Shown here: positions 34,623-42,443 of the stretch, in pieces
Layout: each line of letters starts with the position of its first letter
Numbering within the stretch: position 1 is the first letter of the stretch
Source of the DNA: Candidatus Defluviilinea proxima
GTDB lineage: Bacteria; Chloroflexota; Anaerolineae; Anaerolineales; Villigracilaceae
Assembly: GCA_016721115.1 (NCBI GenBank)
Contig: JADKIW010000001.1
Coordinates: 4,925,942-4,989,941 of the forward strand
Reading direction: 5' to 3'
Length of the DNA: 64,000 nt
Position numbers and translations under genes: made by a program
The notes under the pieces: generated by a model
The model's database searches: none
Told to the model about the DNA's origin: nothing
Seen by the model: only the letters and a program-made list of their open reading frames with translations

Positions 34623-35090
34623 AAATGCTCCGTTGCGATGGTAATAGAGAGTGTCGAATAAACCCGCCCTATGAGCGGCTCATTTTGAGGGTATTTTCTT
34701 GTAAGACTTACTTTGGGTCGTAAAGATGCGTATCGAACTTACATCATAATTTCAGCGTGCACACATTCTAGCAGAGAGTCATATAAAATAACAACACGTA
34801 AAGCCTACGTTTGTTTTAAAACTTCCGTTTTTTTAAGGTCGCTCAACGTTAAAGATTCAATTTGTAAAATTTGCATTTTTCATTTTTTAATAGAACACTC
34901 GTTTCAGCCATCTATCCATCGAAAAGTTATCCACACCCCCATATATGGGGTTTAAAGAGGCATTTAAACAAAACATTGCAAATGTGGATGTTTGTTCTTA
35001 AAGAAACCTCTTGCGCTAAAAAATTAATGGCTTGTTAACGAGCATCAAGAATCTGTGACTCAAAGTTAAAGAATCGTTTTATATGTTGTT
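34623..35090. other. Non-coding region upstream of dnaA, probable oriC
   Basis: This 468-bp gap between dnaA and the histidine kinase holds a perfect DnaA box TTATCCACA (34927-34935), a degenerate reverse box TGTGGATGT (34983-34991), a short palindrome around CCCCATATATGGGG, and A+T-rich stretches at 34760-34890. Only one perfect box is seen, so the call rests mostly on location and composition. Confidence 0.55.
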
Positions 35091-36767
35091 TTATCGATGC
35101 ACATCACGTGGAACCCATACAAGAATCGTTGTTCCCTCACCCGGTGCTGATGATATATCCACTTCACCACCGGCTGAACGTGCACGAGTCTGCATGTTTG
35201 CGAGTCCATGACCGATGTTAGCGTTCATTGATTCCATATCGAAGCCTAATCCATCATCATGAACCTCCATCAACACACGTTCATCAGTTGCCCATACTGC
35301 AATTTGAACCTTTTTTGCCTTTGCATGCTTGGCCGCATTGGCTAAAGACTCTTGACATATATGAAACAACGCCAAAGAATGGCTTTGCGATAACTCTTTT
35401 AGGTCTGATTCGGGCTCTGTGAGATGAACTTCAGCAAAAGTATTGGCTCTATACTCAGCAATGAGACGTTTTATACCGTTGATCAAGCCATCATTCCCTA
35501 ATTGACGAGGTCGTAGATCCAAAATATAGGAACGTAAATCGCGAATCGCTTGATTCAAACCATCAATCGCGTGCTTCACACGCTTATTTGCATCGTTCGG
35601 ATCATCTTGAATCGAATGAAGAGCACTCTCTAACGATAAACCCACGCCATAAATAGACTGAATGATGCCATCATGCAGGTCCATACCGATACGATCACGC
35701 TCTTCTAACACTGCTAAACGTCGCGCATTGGAATGTAAGCTCGCATTTTCGATGGCTAAACCTGCCCAATTGCCTACAGCCGCCATCATTTGCACGCTTC
35801 GATCATCAATTGGCTCTGTGCTAAGCGATGCAACGCTCATGACACCCATCAAAGTATCGCCTGAAAGTAAGGGAATACAGACAATCTGGCGAAATCCTGC
35901 CTTTACAACAGCATCGCGTAAAAAACGGACATCATTTGCAATGTCGGTGCTGATCCATGGCTTGCGAGTTTCAGCCACAATACCAACATAACCTTCTCCA
36001 TACTTGAACATATTGCGCGTCCAGAAGGCTTCTGCGGCCTGACCACGATGTAAAACCATGCGAAGAGTGGTCTTATCCTCTTCCAGAAGGAAAATTTCGC
36101 CTGCTTCGACCTTCATGTAGTTCATCACAAGCGCCAGAGTCTTATTAAGTATCTCGTCCAGTTCCAGGCTTGAGGTCAGAGTTGACGCGATGCCGTTCAA
36201 CAGGGACATATCCACGTTGCGACGGGTCAAAGCCAGGTCACGTTCCCGCATCTGCTCCATCATACGAGCGTTCTGAATGGCCGCCGCCGCATACGTTGCC
36301 AGCATTTGGATGATCTTTTCATCATCCGCAGTAAATCCAGGGGCATCCTTCTTCTCAGTCAGGTAGATCTGGCCAAGTTGCGTATCGCCTGCACGGATCG
36401 GTACCCCCAAAAACGAAGCCATATGTGGATGATTGACAGGGAAACCAATCGAGCGCGGGTGTTTCTGAAGGATCGGAAGGCGCAAAGGCTCATTGGCATT
36501 CATCAACTCCCCGATCAACCCCTTCCCCACAGGTGGATGAGCAATACGATTGATCTGTTTCTCGGTCATCCCGACAGAAATAAACTTTGCAAGCTTACCT
36601 TCATCGTCCAGCACACCCAAGGCGGCATACCGTGCGTCGACTTGTTCACACGCCACAGCCGCAATACGCTCCAATAAATGTTCAAGCGAAACATCTTTCA
36701 CCAACTCAAGGCTGGCGGCATGTAATGCGATCAAACGTTCCTGTAATTGTTCACGAGTCAATAACAT
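35091..36767 (-). CDS. GAF-domain sensor histidine kinase (NarL/DegS type)
   Basis: The 558 residues contain two GAF domains (about 17-175 and 200-345) and no membrane segment, then HisKA_3 with the phosphorylated His in ERDRIGMDLHDGIIQ, and HATPase_c with ESLANAAKHAKAKKV, DDGLGFD and GHGLANMQTRARSAGG. It is a soluble sensor, maybe of redox, gas or small molecules. No response-regulator gene is adjacent, so it is an orphan here. Its position beside the probable origin is noted without a functional claim. Confidence 0.92.
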   Translation of the reverse strand: MLLTREQLQERLIALHAASLELVKDVSLEHLLERIAAVACEQVDARYAALGVLDDEGKLAKFISVGMTEKQINRIAHPPVGKGLIGELMNANEPLRLPILQKHPRSIGFPVNHPHMASFLGVPIRAGDTQLGQIYLTEKKDAPGFTADDEKIIQMLATYAAAAIQNARMMEQMRERDLALTRRNVDMSLLNGIASTLTSSLELDEILNKTLALVMNYMKVEAGEIFLLEEDKTTLRMVLHRGQAAEAFWTRNMFKYGEGYVGIVAETRKPWISTDIANDVRFLRDAVVKAGFRQIVCIPLLSGDTLMGVMSVASLSTEPIDDRSVQMMAAVGNWAGLAIENASLHSNARRLAVLEERDRIGMDLHDGIIQSIYGVGLSLESALHSIQDDPNDANKRVKHAIDGLNQAIRDLRSYILDLRPRQLGNDGLINGIKRLIAEYRANTFAEVHLTEPESDLKELSQSHSLALFHICQESLANAAKHAKAKKVQIAVWATDERVLMEVHDDGLGFDMESMNANIGHGLANMQTRARSAGGEVDISSAPGEGTTILVWVPRDVHR

Positions 36768-36918
36768 GATCCAAATTATCTCATATAATGCTCACAGTCA
36801 CAAATTATGAAAGTGACAGGATAAATGTGATAGATTTTGGTAGAAGACGAGAATACAATATACAAGGTCAAGCCAAGCTCGCTGTACTCTGTGGCTAAAC
36901 AAAACCAAAGGTGACAAC

Positions 36919-38196
36919 ATGACAACTTCCCGCATTTCTGGCTTTTACAACATGACTCTCGAAGACCGTCGCGCGCAACTCACGGACGCCGCGGCTCTGA
37001 CTCCCGAAAGCCTGCTCCCGTTTACTGCGGGCGGACTCTCCCCTGAGGCCGCTGACCACATGATCGAAAATGTCATCGGGTTATACAGTTTGCCACTTGG
37101 AATCGCGCTCAACTTCCAGGTCAATGGACGCGATGTTCTCGTCCCAATGACTCTCGAAGAGCCATCCGTTGTTGCAGGCGCTTCGTTTATGGCAAAACTC
37201 GCCCGTGCCGGCGGCGGATACACCGCAACAACCACCGATCCGCTCATGATCGGGCAGATGCAAGTCATCAATGTCACTAACTTACACGAAGCGAAGTTCA
37301 AACTATACGAACACAAAGCGGAATTATTAGCCGAAGCGGACTCGATTGACCCCATCCTCAAGAAATTTGGCGGTGGCGCAAGGGACTTGGAGGTCCGCAT
37401 CATAGAAGACTCCCCCATTGGCGGCTTCCTCGTTGTTCATCTCATCTATGATGTCCGTGATGCGATGGGCGCGAACGCGGTCAACACAGCTTGCGAACGC
37501 TTAGCACCAAGAATCGAAGCCATAACAGGCGGGAAAGTCCATCTCCGCATCCTCTCCAACCTCGCGGACAAACGTATTGCTAGAGCAAGATGCACAATTC
37601 CCGTAAAGGACTTGGCGTTTGACGATTTTTCAGGTGAAGAAGTGCGTGATGGCATCATCGCCGCCTATGCCTTCGCCGCCGTGGACCCGTACCGAGCCGC
37701 GACCCACAACAAAGGCATCATGAACGGCGTGGACTCGGTTGTCATCGCCACAGGCAACGACTGGCGCGCCATAGAAGCGGGCGCACACGCGTATGCCGCT
37801 CGTTCAGGCAAATACACGTCACTCTCCACTTGGGGCAAAGACGAGGACGGTAACCTCGTGGGCACACTCGAAATGCCTATGGCTGTTGGAATCGTCGGTG
37901 GTGCAACCAAGGTCCACCCTGCCGCACAAGCCGCAGTCAAACTCATGGGCGTCAAAACGGCATCCGAACTCGCAGAGATCATCGTCTCAGTGGGACTTGC
38001 CCAGAACATGGCGGCGCTCCGTGCCCTAGCTACAGAAGGCATCCAACGCGGGCACATGTCGCTACACGCACGTCAAGTCGCCATCGCGGCAGGTGCCAGT
38101 GGAGAATTGATCGAAAAAGTCGCTGCGCAGATGGTGGCAGAGAAGGTTGTGAGGATTGATCGTGCGGAAGAGATTTTGAAGGGTTTGCAATCGTAG
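36919..38196 (+). CDS. mvaA: Class II hydroxymethylglutaryl-CoA reductase
   Basis: HMG-CoA reductase makes mevalonate in isoprenoid synthesis, or runs in reverse in mevalonate degradation. The 425 residues match class II enzymes. ENVIGLYSLPLGIALNF carries the catalytic Glu, DAMGANAVNTACE the HMG/NAD site, THNKGIMNGVD the Lys, TGNDWRAIEAG the Asp, and GHMSLHARQVA the His. The archaeal-type HMG-CoA synthase nearby supports a biosynthetic role. The stop is within 4 bp of a dispersed palindrome. Confidence 0.95.
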   Translation: MTTSRISGFYNMTLEDRRAQLTDAAALTPESLLPFTAGGLSPEAADHMIENVIGLYSLPLGIALNFQVNGRDVLVPMTLEEPSVVAGASFMAKLARAGGGYTATTTDPLMIGQMQVINVTNLHEAKFKLYEHKAELLAEADSIDPILKKFGGGARDLEVRIIEDSPIGGFLVVHLIYDVRDAMGANAVNTACERLAPRIEAITGGKVHLRILSNLADKRIARARCTIPVKDLAFDDFSGEEVRDGIIAAYAFAAVDPYRAATHNKGIMNGVDSVVIATGNDWRAIEAGAHAYAARSGKYTSLSTWGKDEDGNLVGTLEMPMAVGIVGGATKVHPAAQAAVKLMGVKTASELAEIIVSVGLAQNMAALRALATEGIQRGHMSLHARQVAIAAGASGELIEKVAAQMVAEKVVRIDRAEEILKGLQS

Positions 38197-38286
38197 GGGC
38201 GTGGTCCCCACGCCCTTGTGTTGGAATCAAAATTCCTATCAAATGAAACATTCACAGGTTATTGGGCGACGAGACGTCGCCCCTAC
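38193..38286. repeat. Two GTAGGGGC/GCCCCTAC palindromes between mvaA and the MerB-like gene
   Basis: GTAGGGGCGTGGTCCCCACG (from 38193) and GGGCGACGAGACGTCGCCCC plus TAC (to 38286) are two members of the palindrome family also found in metH and the heparinase gene. They flank a short spacer, with their GTAGGGG and CCCCTAC ends facing outwards. Confidence 0.75.
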
Positions 38287-38292
38287 GAAACC

Positions 38293-38958
38293 ATGAACGA
38301 CACCCTTCTCTGGCAAATCCGCCACTTCGTTTATCAACACTTCGCGGACACAACCCGTGCTCCCAGCGCAGACGAAACCGCCGCGCACTTTAACATCTCA
38401 AAAGAAGAAGCAAGCGAATACTACAAGGAACTCCACAACCGCCACGCCCTTTTTCTTGACCTTGAAACCTTGACCGTCCACATGGCAAACCCATTCTCAG
38501 GCATTCCCACAGACTTCAAAGTCCACGCGAATGGCAAGACCTATTTCGCCAACTGCGCCTGGGACATGCTCGGCATCCCGGCCGCCCTCCACACGAACGC
38601 AGTCATCGAAACCGTTTGCACAGAGAGCGATGAGTTAGTAAAACTTGAAATAAAAGATGGGCAAATTACCAATAACCAATTACTTGTGCATTTCCCCATC
38701 CCCTTCGCCCGCTGGTACGATGACCTGATCTTCACCTGAGCGACGATGCTTCTCTTCCAGTCGGAAGAATGGATTGACAAGTGGTGCCAACGAAACAATC
38801 TCGAACGCGGAGAAGTTCTCACCATCCATCAAGTCTGGGAACTTTCAAAGTTGTGGTATTACAACCGCCTGTCACTGGAGTATCATGGACGAAGCACCGA
38901 ACAGGTTGCAGAGATTTTCAAGCAAGTTGGATTGAAGTCAAAGTTTTGGTATGTGTGA
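38293..38958 (+). CDS. merB: MerB-like alkylmercury lyase family protein, probable selenoprotein (in-frame TGA at codon 149)
   Basis: ATG 38293 opens 148 sense codons, then TGA (38737-38739), then the same frame runs to 38958, 221 residues in all (E. coli R831b MerB has 212). The N-terminal winged helix is followed by FANCAWDMLGIPAAL (Cys88, Asp91), matching MerB Cys96/Asp99. Codon 149, in LIFT-U-ATMLLFQSEEW, aligns with catalytic Cys159; Asp-to-Cys spacing is 58 here and 60 in MerB. A GU-looped hairpin follows. MerB cleaves carbon-mercury bonds. Sec insertion is inferred; a conventional reading would give two ORFs. It sits between mevalonate genes. Confidence 0.82.
38753..38768 (+). promoter_or_regulatory. 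Candidate bacterial SECIS hairpin of the MerB-like gene
   Basis: TCTTCC (38753-38758) and GGAAGA (38763-38768) form a perfect 6-bp stem with loop AGTC. The loop GT lies 21-22 nt after the TGA, nearly the same place as in E. coli fdhF (20-21) and the SelW-like gene (19-20). Confidence 0.65.
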
Positions 38959-38962
38959 GCCA

Positions 38963-38995
38963 AGACTTCCGAAGTCTTTGAGACTTCGGAAGTCT
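38963..38995. repeat. 33-nt palindrome after the MerB-like gene
   Basis: AGACTTCCGAAGTCT and AGACTTCGGAAGTCT (15 nt each, 3-nt spacer) are exact complements, and each is nearly self-complementary as well. It resembles the palindromes at 4822-4854 and 56779-56811. Confidence 0.75.
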
Positions 38996-39057
38996 GATAG
39001 CAAACAAGTAAACACGTCAGCTTCTGTCCGTGAGTCCGTGATAAAGTCCGTTTGGAA

Positions 39058-39096
39058 AAGCAAGCAGGATTGACGTCTAAGTTTTGGTATGCGTAA
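39058..39096 (+). pseudogene. Remnant of a second merB-like 3' end
   Basis: Thirteen codons (KQAGLTSKFWYA plus TAA) nearly repeat the last codons of the upstream gene (KQVGLKSKFWYV). The bases before them do not match merB. This looks like the tail of a lost tandem copy or a partial duplication flanking the palindrome. Confidence 0.6.
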
Positions 39097-39105
39097 AATT
39101 ACTTT

Positions 39106-39624
39106 ATGAAAAATGAAATTGAAGATACTCTAAAAGTTTTAATCGGCTTGCCTTTGTGGGATGCAGGACGCGCTGCGAGTCTTGAGTGGTTTAGTTTTGG
39201 CTGGCAACGCAATACTATCACCATGCGAAACGGAAAGACTAAGGTCGTCAGTGATTATTCATTGCATACAGAAGCAACTTGGCACATCGTGAATAACAAA
39301 AGAATCGTAGTAGCATCACAAGACCGCCTATATCCCGCTGGAGAAAATCCTTATAAAGATTTATCGGATTTTGATTGGGATAAACCTGGCGTTAATCGGT
39401 GCGACGAAAGAATAAGCCAGTTTATAGAAGAGCACAAAGAGTCGCCTCTTGTTGTGCAATCTTTAGAAGCGAACGATCTGGGAGGACTTAAACTTTATCT
39501 ATCCAAAAAAACTATTCTGGAAATATTTCCTGCTTCGTCACTTGATTGTGAATATTGGCGATTCTTCGAGCCAGAAAATACAACAAAACATTTTGTTATA
39601 ACTGCTCACGGTATAGAAGATTAG
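39106..39624 (+). CDS. Unknown protein
   Basis: The 172 residues start MKNEIEDTLKVLIGLPLWD and include WFSFGWQRNTITMRNGKTKVV and a C-terminal FVITAHGIED. I recognise no family. Its composition is more A+T-rich than the flanking mevalonate genes, suggesting insertion between them. It is 28 bp from the HMG-CoA synthase start. Confidence 0.6.
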   Translation: MKNEIEDTLKVLIGLPLWDAGRAASLEWFSFGWQRNTITMRNGKTKVVSDYSLHTEATWHIVNNKRIVVASQDRLYPAGENPYKDLSDFDWDKPGVNRCDERISQFIEEHKESPLVVQSLEANDLGGLKLYLSKKTILEIFPASSLDCEYWRFFEPENTTKHFVITAHGIED

Positions 39625-39652
39625 GAATTATCCTTTGAAAGAAGGTTCTTAA

Positions 39653-40741
39653 ATGACAACCCCACACAATCACACACACTCCCCCACCCTCCTCAAACCC
39701 GTCAAGCCTGTCGGCATCGTTGGCTACGGTGCGTACGTGCCACGGTATCGTCTGCCCGCGAAGGAAGTTGCGCGCGTATGGACAGGCGGCAAAGGCGGCG
39801 GACTTCCCATTAAAGAGAAAGCTGTCCCCGGGCTCGATGAAGATGTCATCACGATGTCTATTGAAGCGGCGCGCAACGCCATGAAACGCGCACAAATTGA
39901 CCCGACTGAATTGCGGGCGGTTTGGGTCGGGTCTGAGTCCCACCCTTATGCGGTGAAGCCAACCTCCACCTTAGTCGCTGAAGCGATTGGTGCCGTCCCC
40001 AACACGCAAGCCGCCGATTGGGAATTCGCCTGTAAAGCGGGCACCGAAGCATTGGTCGCCGCGATGGGCTTGGTCGGCTCGGGCATGGGACATTACGCCA
40101 TGGCAATCGGCATGGACACTGCACAAGGCAAACCCGGCGACGCGCTCGAATATACTGCGGGCGCAGGTGGCGGTGCATATATCGTCGGTCCCGCCGAAGA
40201 GTCGCTGGCGATCATCAACTCATCGTATTCCTACGTCACCGACACGCCCGATTTCTGGCGGCGTGCCGATGCCAAGTATCCCGAACACGGCATGCGCTTC
40301 ACGGGCGAGCCCGCCTACTTCAAACACATCACCGAAGCCGCCACGCATCTCATGGAAGCCTCAGGCACCACCGCCAAAGATTACAAGTGGGCAATCTTCC
40401 ACCAGCCCAACACCAAGTTCCCGCAACGCGTTGCATCGGAACTCGGATTCAAAATGGAACAGATCGAACCTGGCCTCCTCGTCCCTGTGATCGGAAATAC
40501 ATATGCGGGCGCGGCCATGATCGGACTCACAGCGACTCTCGACATCGCCCAACCCGGCGATCGGATTCTCTGCGTCTCTTTCGGAAGTGGAGCTGGTTCC
40601 GACGCCTTCGACATCACCGTCACTGATAAAGCGCCGCTCCGCGCAGGTCTTGCAATGAAGACACAAGAATACATCGCGCGCCGGTCAGAAATTGATTACG
40701 CCACATATGTGCGCTTCCGTGGCAAGTTGCAAATGAAGTAA
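39653..40741 (+). CDS. Archaeal-type hydroxymethylglutaryl-CoA synthase
   Basis: The 362 residues belong to the thiolase-superfamily HMG-CoA synthases typical of archaea: VGIVGYGAYVPRYRLP, SESHPYAVKPTST (Glu), EFACKAGTEALV (nucleophilic Cys) and WAIFHQPNTKFPQRV (His). It condenses acetyl-CoA and acetoacetyl-CoA. In archaea this enzyme works in a complex with a thiolase and a DUF35 protein; both kinds of gene are in this window (42444 and 61127), not adjacent. All three catalytic residues are present. Confidence 0.93.
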   Translation: MTTPHNHTHSPTLLKPVKPVGIVGYGAYVPRYRLPAKEVARVWTGGKGGGLPIKEKAVPGLDEDVITMSIEAARNAMKRAQIDPTELRAVWVGSESHPYAVKPTSTLVAEAIGAVPNTQAADWEFACKAGTEALVAAMGLVGSGMGHYAMAIGMDTAQGKPGDALEYTAGAGGGAYIVGPAEESLAIINSSYSYVTDTPDFWRRADAKYPEHGMRFTGEPAYFKHITEAATHLMEASGTTAKDYKWAIFHQPNTKFPQRVASELGFKMEQIEPGLLVPVIGNTYAGAAMIGLTATLDIAQPGDRILCVSFGSGAGSDAFDITVTDKAPLRAGLAMKTQEYIARRSEIDYATYVRFRGKLQMK

Positions 40742-40750
40742 AGTTAAAAC

Positions 40751-40849
40751 ATGTCGCTGCGAGGCGCTCTTGTTCTTTGCCGAAGCAGTCTCCTCGTAAC
40801 AGGAGATTGCTTCGTCGGGAAAAGCAAGAGCCCTCCTCGCAACGACATG
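40751..40849. repeat. Dispersed repeat of the GTCATTGCGAG...GAAGCAATCTC family
   Basis: ATGTCGCTGCGAG and CTCGCAACGACAT are inverted ends, with CGAAGCAGTCTCC and GGAGATTGCTTCG as an inner inverted pair. It is a diverged member of the family at 4461-4543 and 59538-59630. Confidence 0.7.
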
Positions 40850-40913
40850 AGGTTACTTACACGTCATACAACATTCTGCATTCATCATTCACCATTCATC
40901 ATTTAGGAGTCCC

Positions 40914-41885
40914 ATGGCATTCTTCGACCTCCCACTCGACCAACTCAAGACCTACAAGCCAGAACGCACCGAACCGGCAGACTTCGATGCATTCTGGAAA
41001 TCCACTTTGGATGAAGCGCGCAAGCATCCGCTCAACGCAACATTTGAGCGCGTTGACTATGGACTCGCCGCGCAGGAAACTTTCGATGTCACCTTCAACG
41101 GCTTCGGCGGACAACCCATCAAAGGCTGGTTGATCCTTCCCACACAACGTTCGGGCAAGTTACCCTGTGTCGTTGAATTCATCGGCTACGGTGGCGGGCG
41201 CAACTTCCCCACTGACTGGCTCCTCTGGGCAAGCGTGAGATACGCCCACCTCATCATGGATACCCGCGGACAAGGCGGCACATGGTCAACAGGTGATACA
41301 CCCGATCTTTACGCCGAAGGTGGCAGTCCGCAATTCCCGGGTAGTATGACCAAAGGCATTCTCGATCCCAAACATTACTTCTACCGCCGCGTCTTCACCG
41401 ATGCCGTCCGCGCCATCGAGACAGCACGCTCTCACCCTGAAGTGGACGCAACCCAGATCGCCGTCACTGGCGGCTCACAAGGCGGTGGTATCAGCATCGC
41501 CGCCGCAGGACTTGTCCCTGACGTAGTTGCCGCCATGCCCGGTGTACCGTTCCTTTGTCACTATCGCCGCGCCACAGAGATCTCGGATGGCTATCCATAT
41601 AAAGAGATCGCCGAGTTCTGTCACGCCCAACGCGATAAGGTCGATGTAGTTTTCAATACGCTTTCCTATTTCGATGGCGTCAACTTTGCCGCACGCGCCA
41701 AAGCAAAAGCATTATTCAACACCGCTCTAATGGACCAGATCTGCCCGCCTTCAACCGTCTTTGCCGCATACAATCACTGGGCTGGCGAAAAGGATATCAA
41801 GGTCTATCCGTACAACGGCCACGAAGGCGGCGGAACCTATCAGACAATTGAGAACATGAAGTTTTTGAAGAGCATTTGGAAATAA
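40914..41885 (+). CDS. Acetylxylan esterase / cephalosporin-C deacetylase family (CE7)
   Basis: The 323-residue cytosolic alpha/beta hydrolase matches CE7: EPADFDAFWKSTLDEA at the N-terminus, GYGGGRNFP, MDTRGQGG, VTGGSQGGGISIAAA (nucleophilic Ser), LMDQICPPSTVFAAYNH (Asp) and NGHEGGGTYQ (His). Family members deacetylate xylo-oligosaccharides and many small acetylated compounds. No signal peptide is present. Its link to the mevalonate neighbours is not obvious. Confidence 0.92.
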   Translation: MAFFDLPLDQLKTYKPERTEPADFDAFWKSTLDEARKHPLNATFERVDYGLAAQETFDVTFNGFGGQPIKGWLILPTQRSGKLPCVVEFIGYGGGRNFPTDWLLWASVRYAHLIMDTRGQGGTWSTGDTPDLYAEGGSPQFPGSMTKGILDPKHYFYRRVFTDAVRAIETARSHPEVDATQIAVTGGSQGGGISIAAAGLVPDVVAAMPGVPFLCHYRRATEISDGYPYKEIAEFCHAQRDKVDVVFNTLSYFDGVNFAARAKAKALFNTALMDQICPPSTVFAAYNHWAGEKDIKVYPYNGHEGGGTYQTIENMKFLKSIWK

Positions 41886-41909
41886 CCATCTTGATCTGAG
41901 GAAAAGTAC

Positions 41910-42413
41910 ATGTTACCGGAAACCATCCAACTCGAAACCCTGCGCCAGAAAATCGAAGATTCGGAGTACGAGGCCGGAGATAAAACAGACTATCTCAGCT
42001 ATGGCAAGCCCAATGCGGCGCAGGCAAAACAAGCCAAGGAATTGATCGAAAGGCTCAACCAAGAGAGCAAGTCCGCCAGAGCAGAATTAAAGCAATTGCT
42101 CACTACTCTGCGAGCCCAACACCCCCAGGCTGTTGAGGAATGGGTCGAGTATCATCTTGGTATTCTGCAAGTGATCGTCAATGAAAAGACAGAAGCCGTT
42201 ATTACGCCTCGCAAAAATGTGGCCAAAGAGACGATCCAAAATTGGGAAAAGGTACGCGCGGGCGAGATCGAATATGTAAATATCAACTGGCATTTTTTGA
42301 AAGACTACAAAGCCAGTGTCAGGACGATCACAAATCATACAGATCCCAAAGAAGCTGGGCAAAGTACCAGTAACAACAAGTCCGCCAAATCTTGGTGGCC
42401 GTTCGGGAAGTAA
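41910..42413 (+). CDS. Unknown protein with predicted coiled coil
   Basis: The 167 residues have a heptad-like helical N-terminal half (IQLETLRQKIEDSEYEAG, AKQAKELIERLNQESKSA) and a tail ending WWPFGK. No family is recognised. It lies 24 bp after the CE7 gene and 30 bp before the thiolase homologue, so it is probably co-transcribed. Confidence 0.6.
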   Translation: MLPETIQLETLRQKIEDSEYEAGDKTDYLSYGKPNAAQAKQAKELIERLNQESKSARAELKQLLTTLRAQHPQAVEEWVEYHLGILQVIVNEKTEAVITPRKNVAKETIQNWEKVRAGEIEYVNINWHFLKDYKASVRTITNHTDPKEAGQSTSNNKSAKSWWPFGK

Positions 42414-42443
42414 TCCAAAAAAGAAAATGGAAATTCTCTACAA

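Noticed and set aside
38293..38958. Reading the MerB-like gene as two genes or a nonsense pseudogene.
   Set aside because: The frame is unbroken on both sides, family sequence resumes at once, the TGA is exactly at the catalytic Cys position, and a SECIS-like hairpin follows. A pseudogene remains possible if the genome lacks sel genes.
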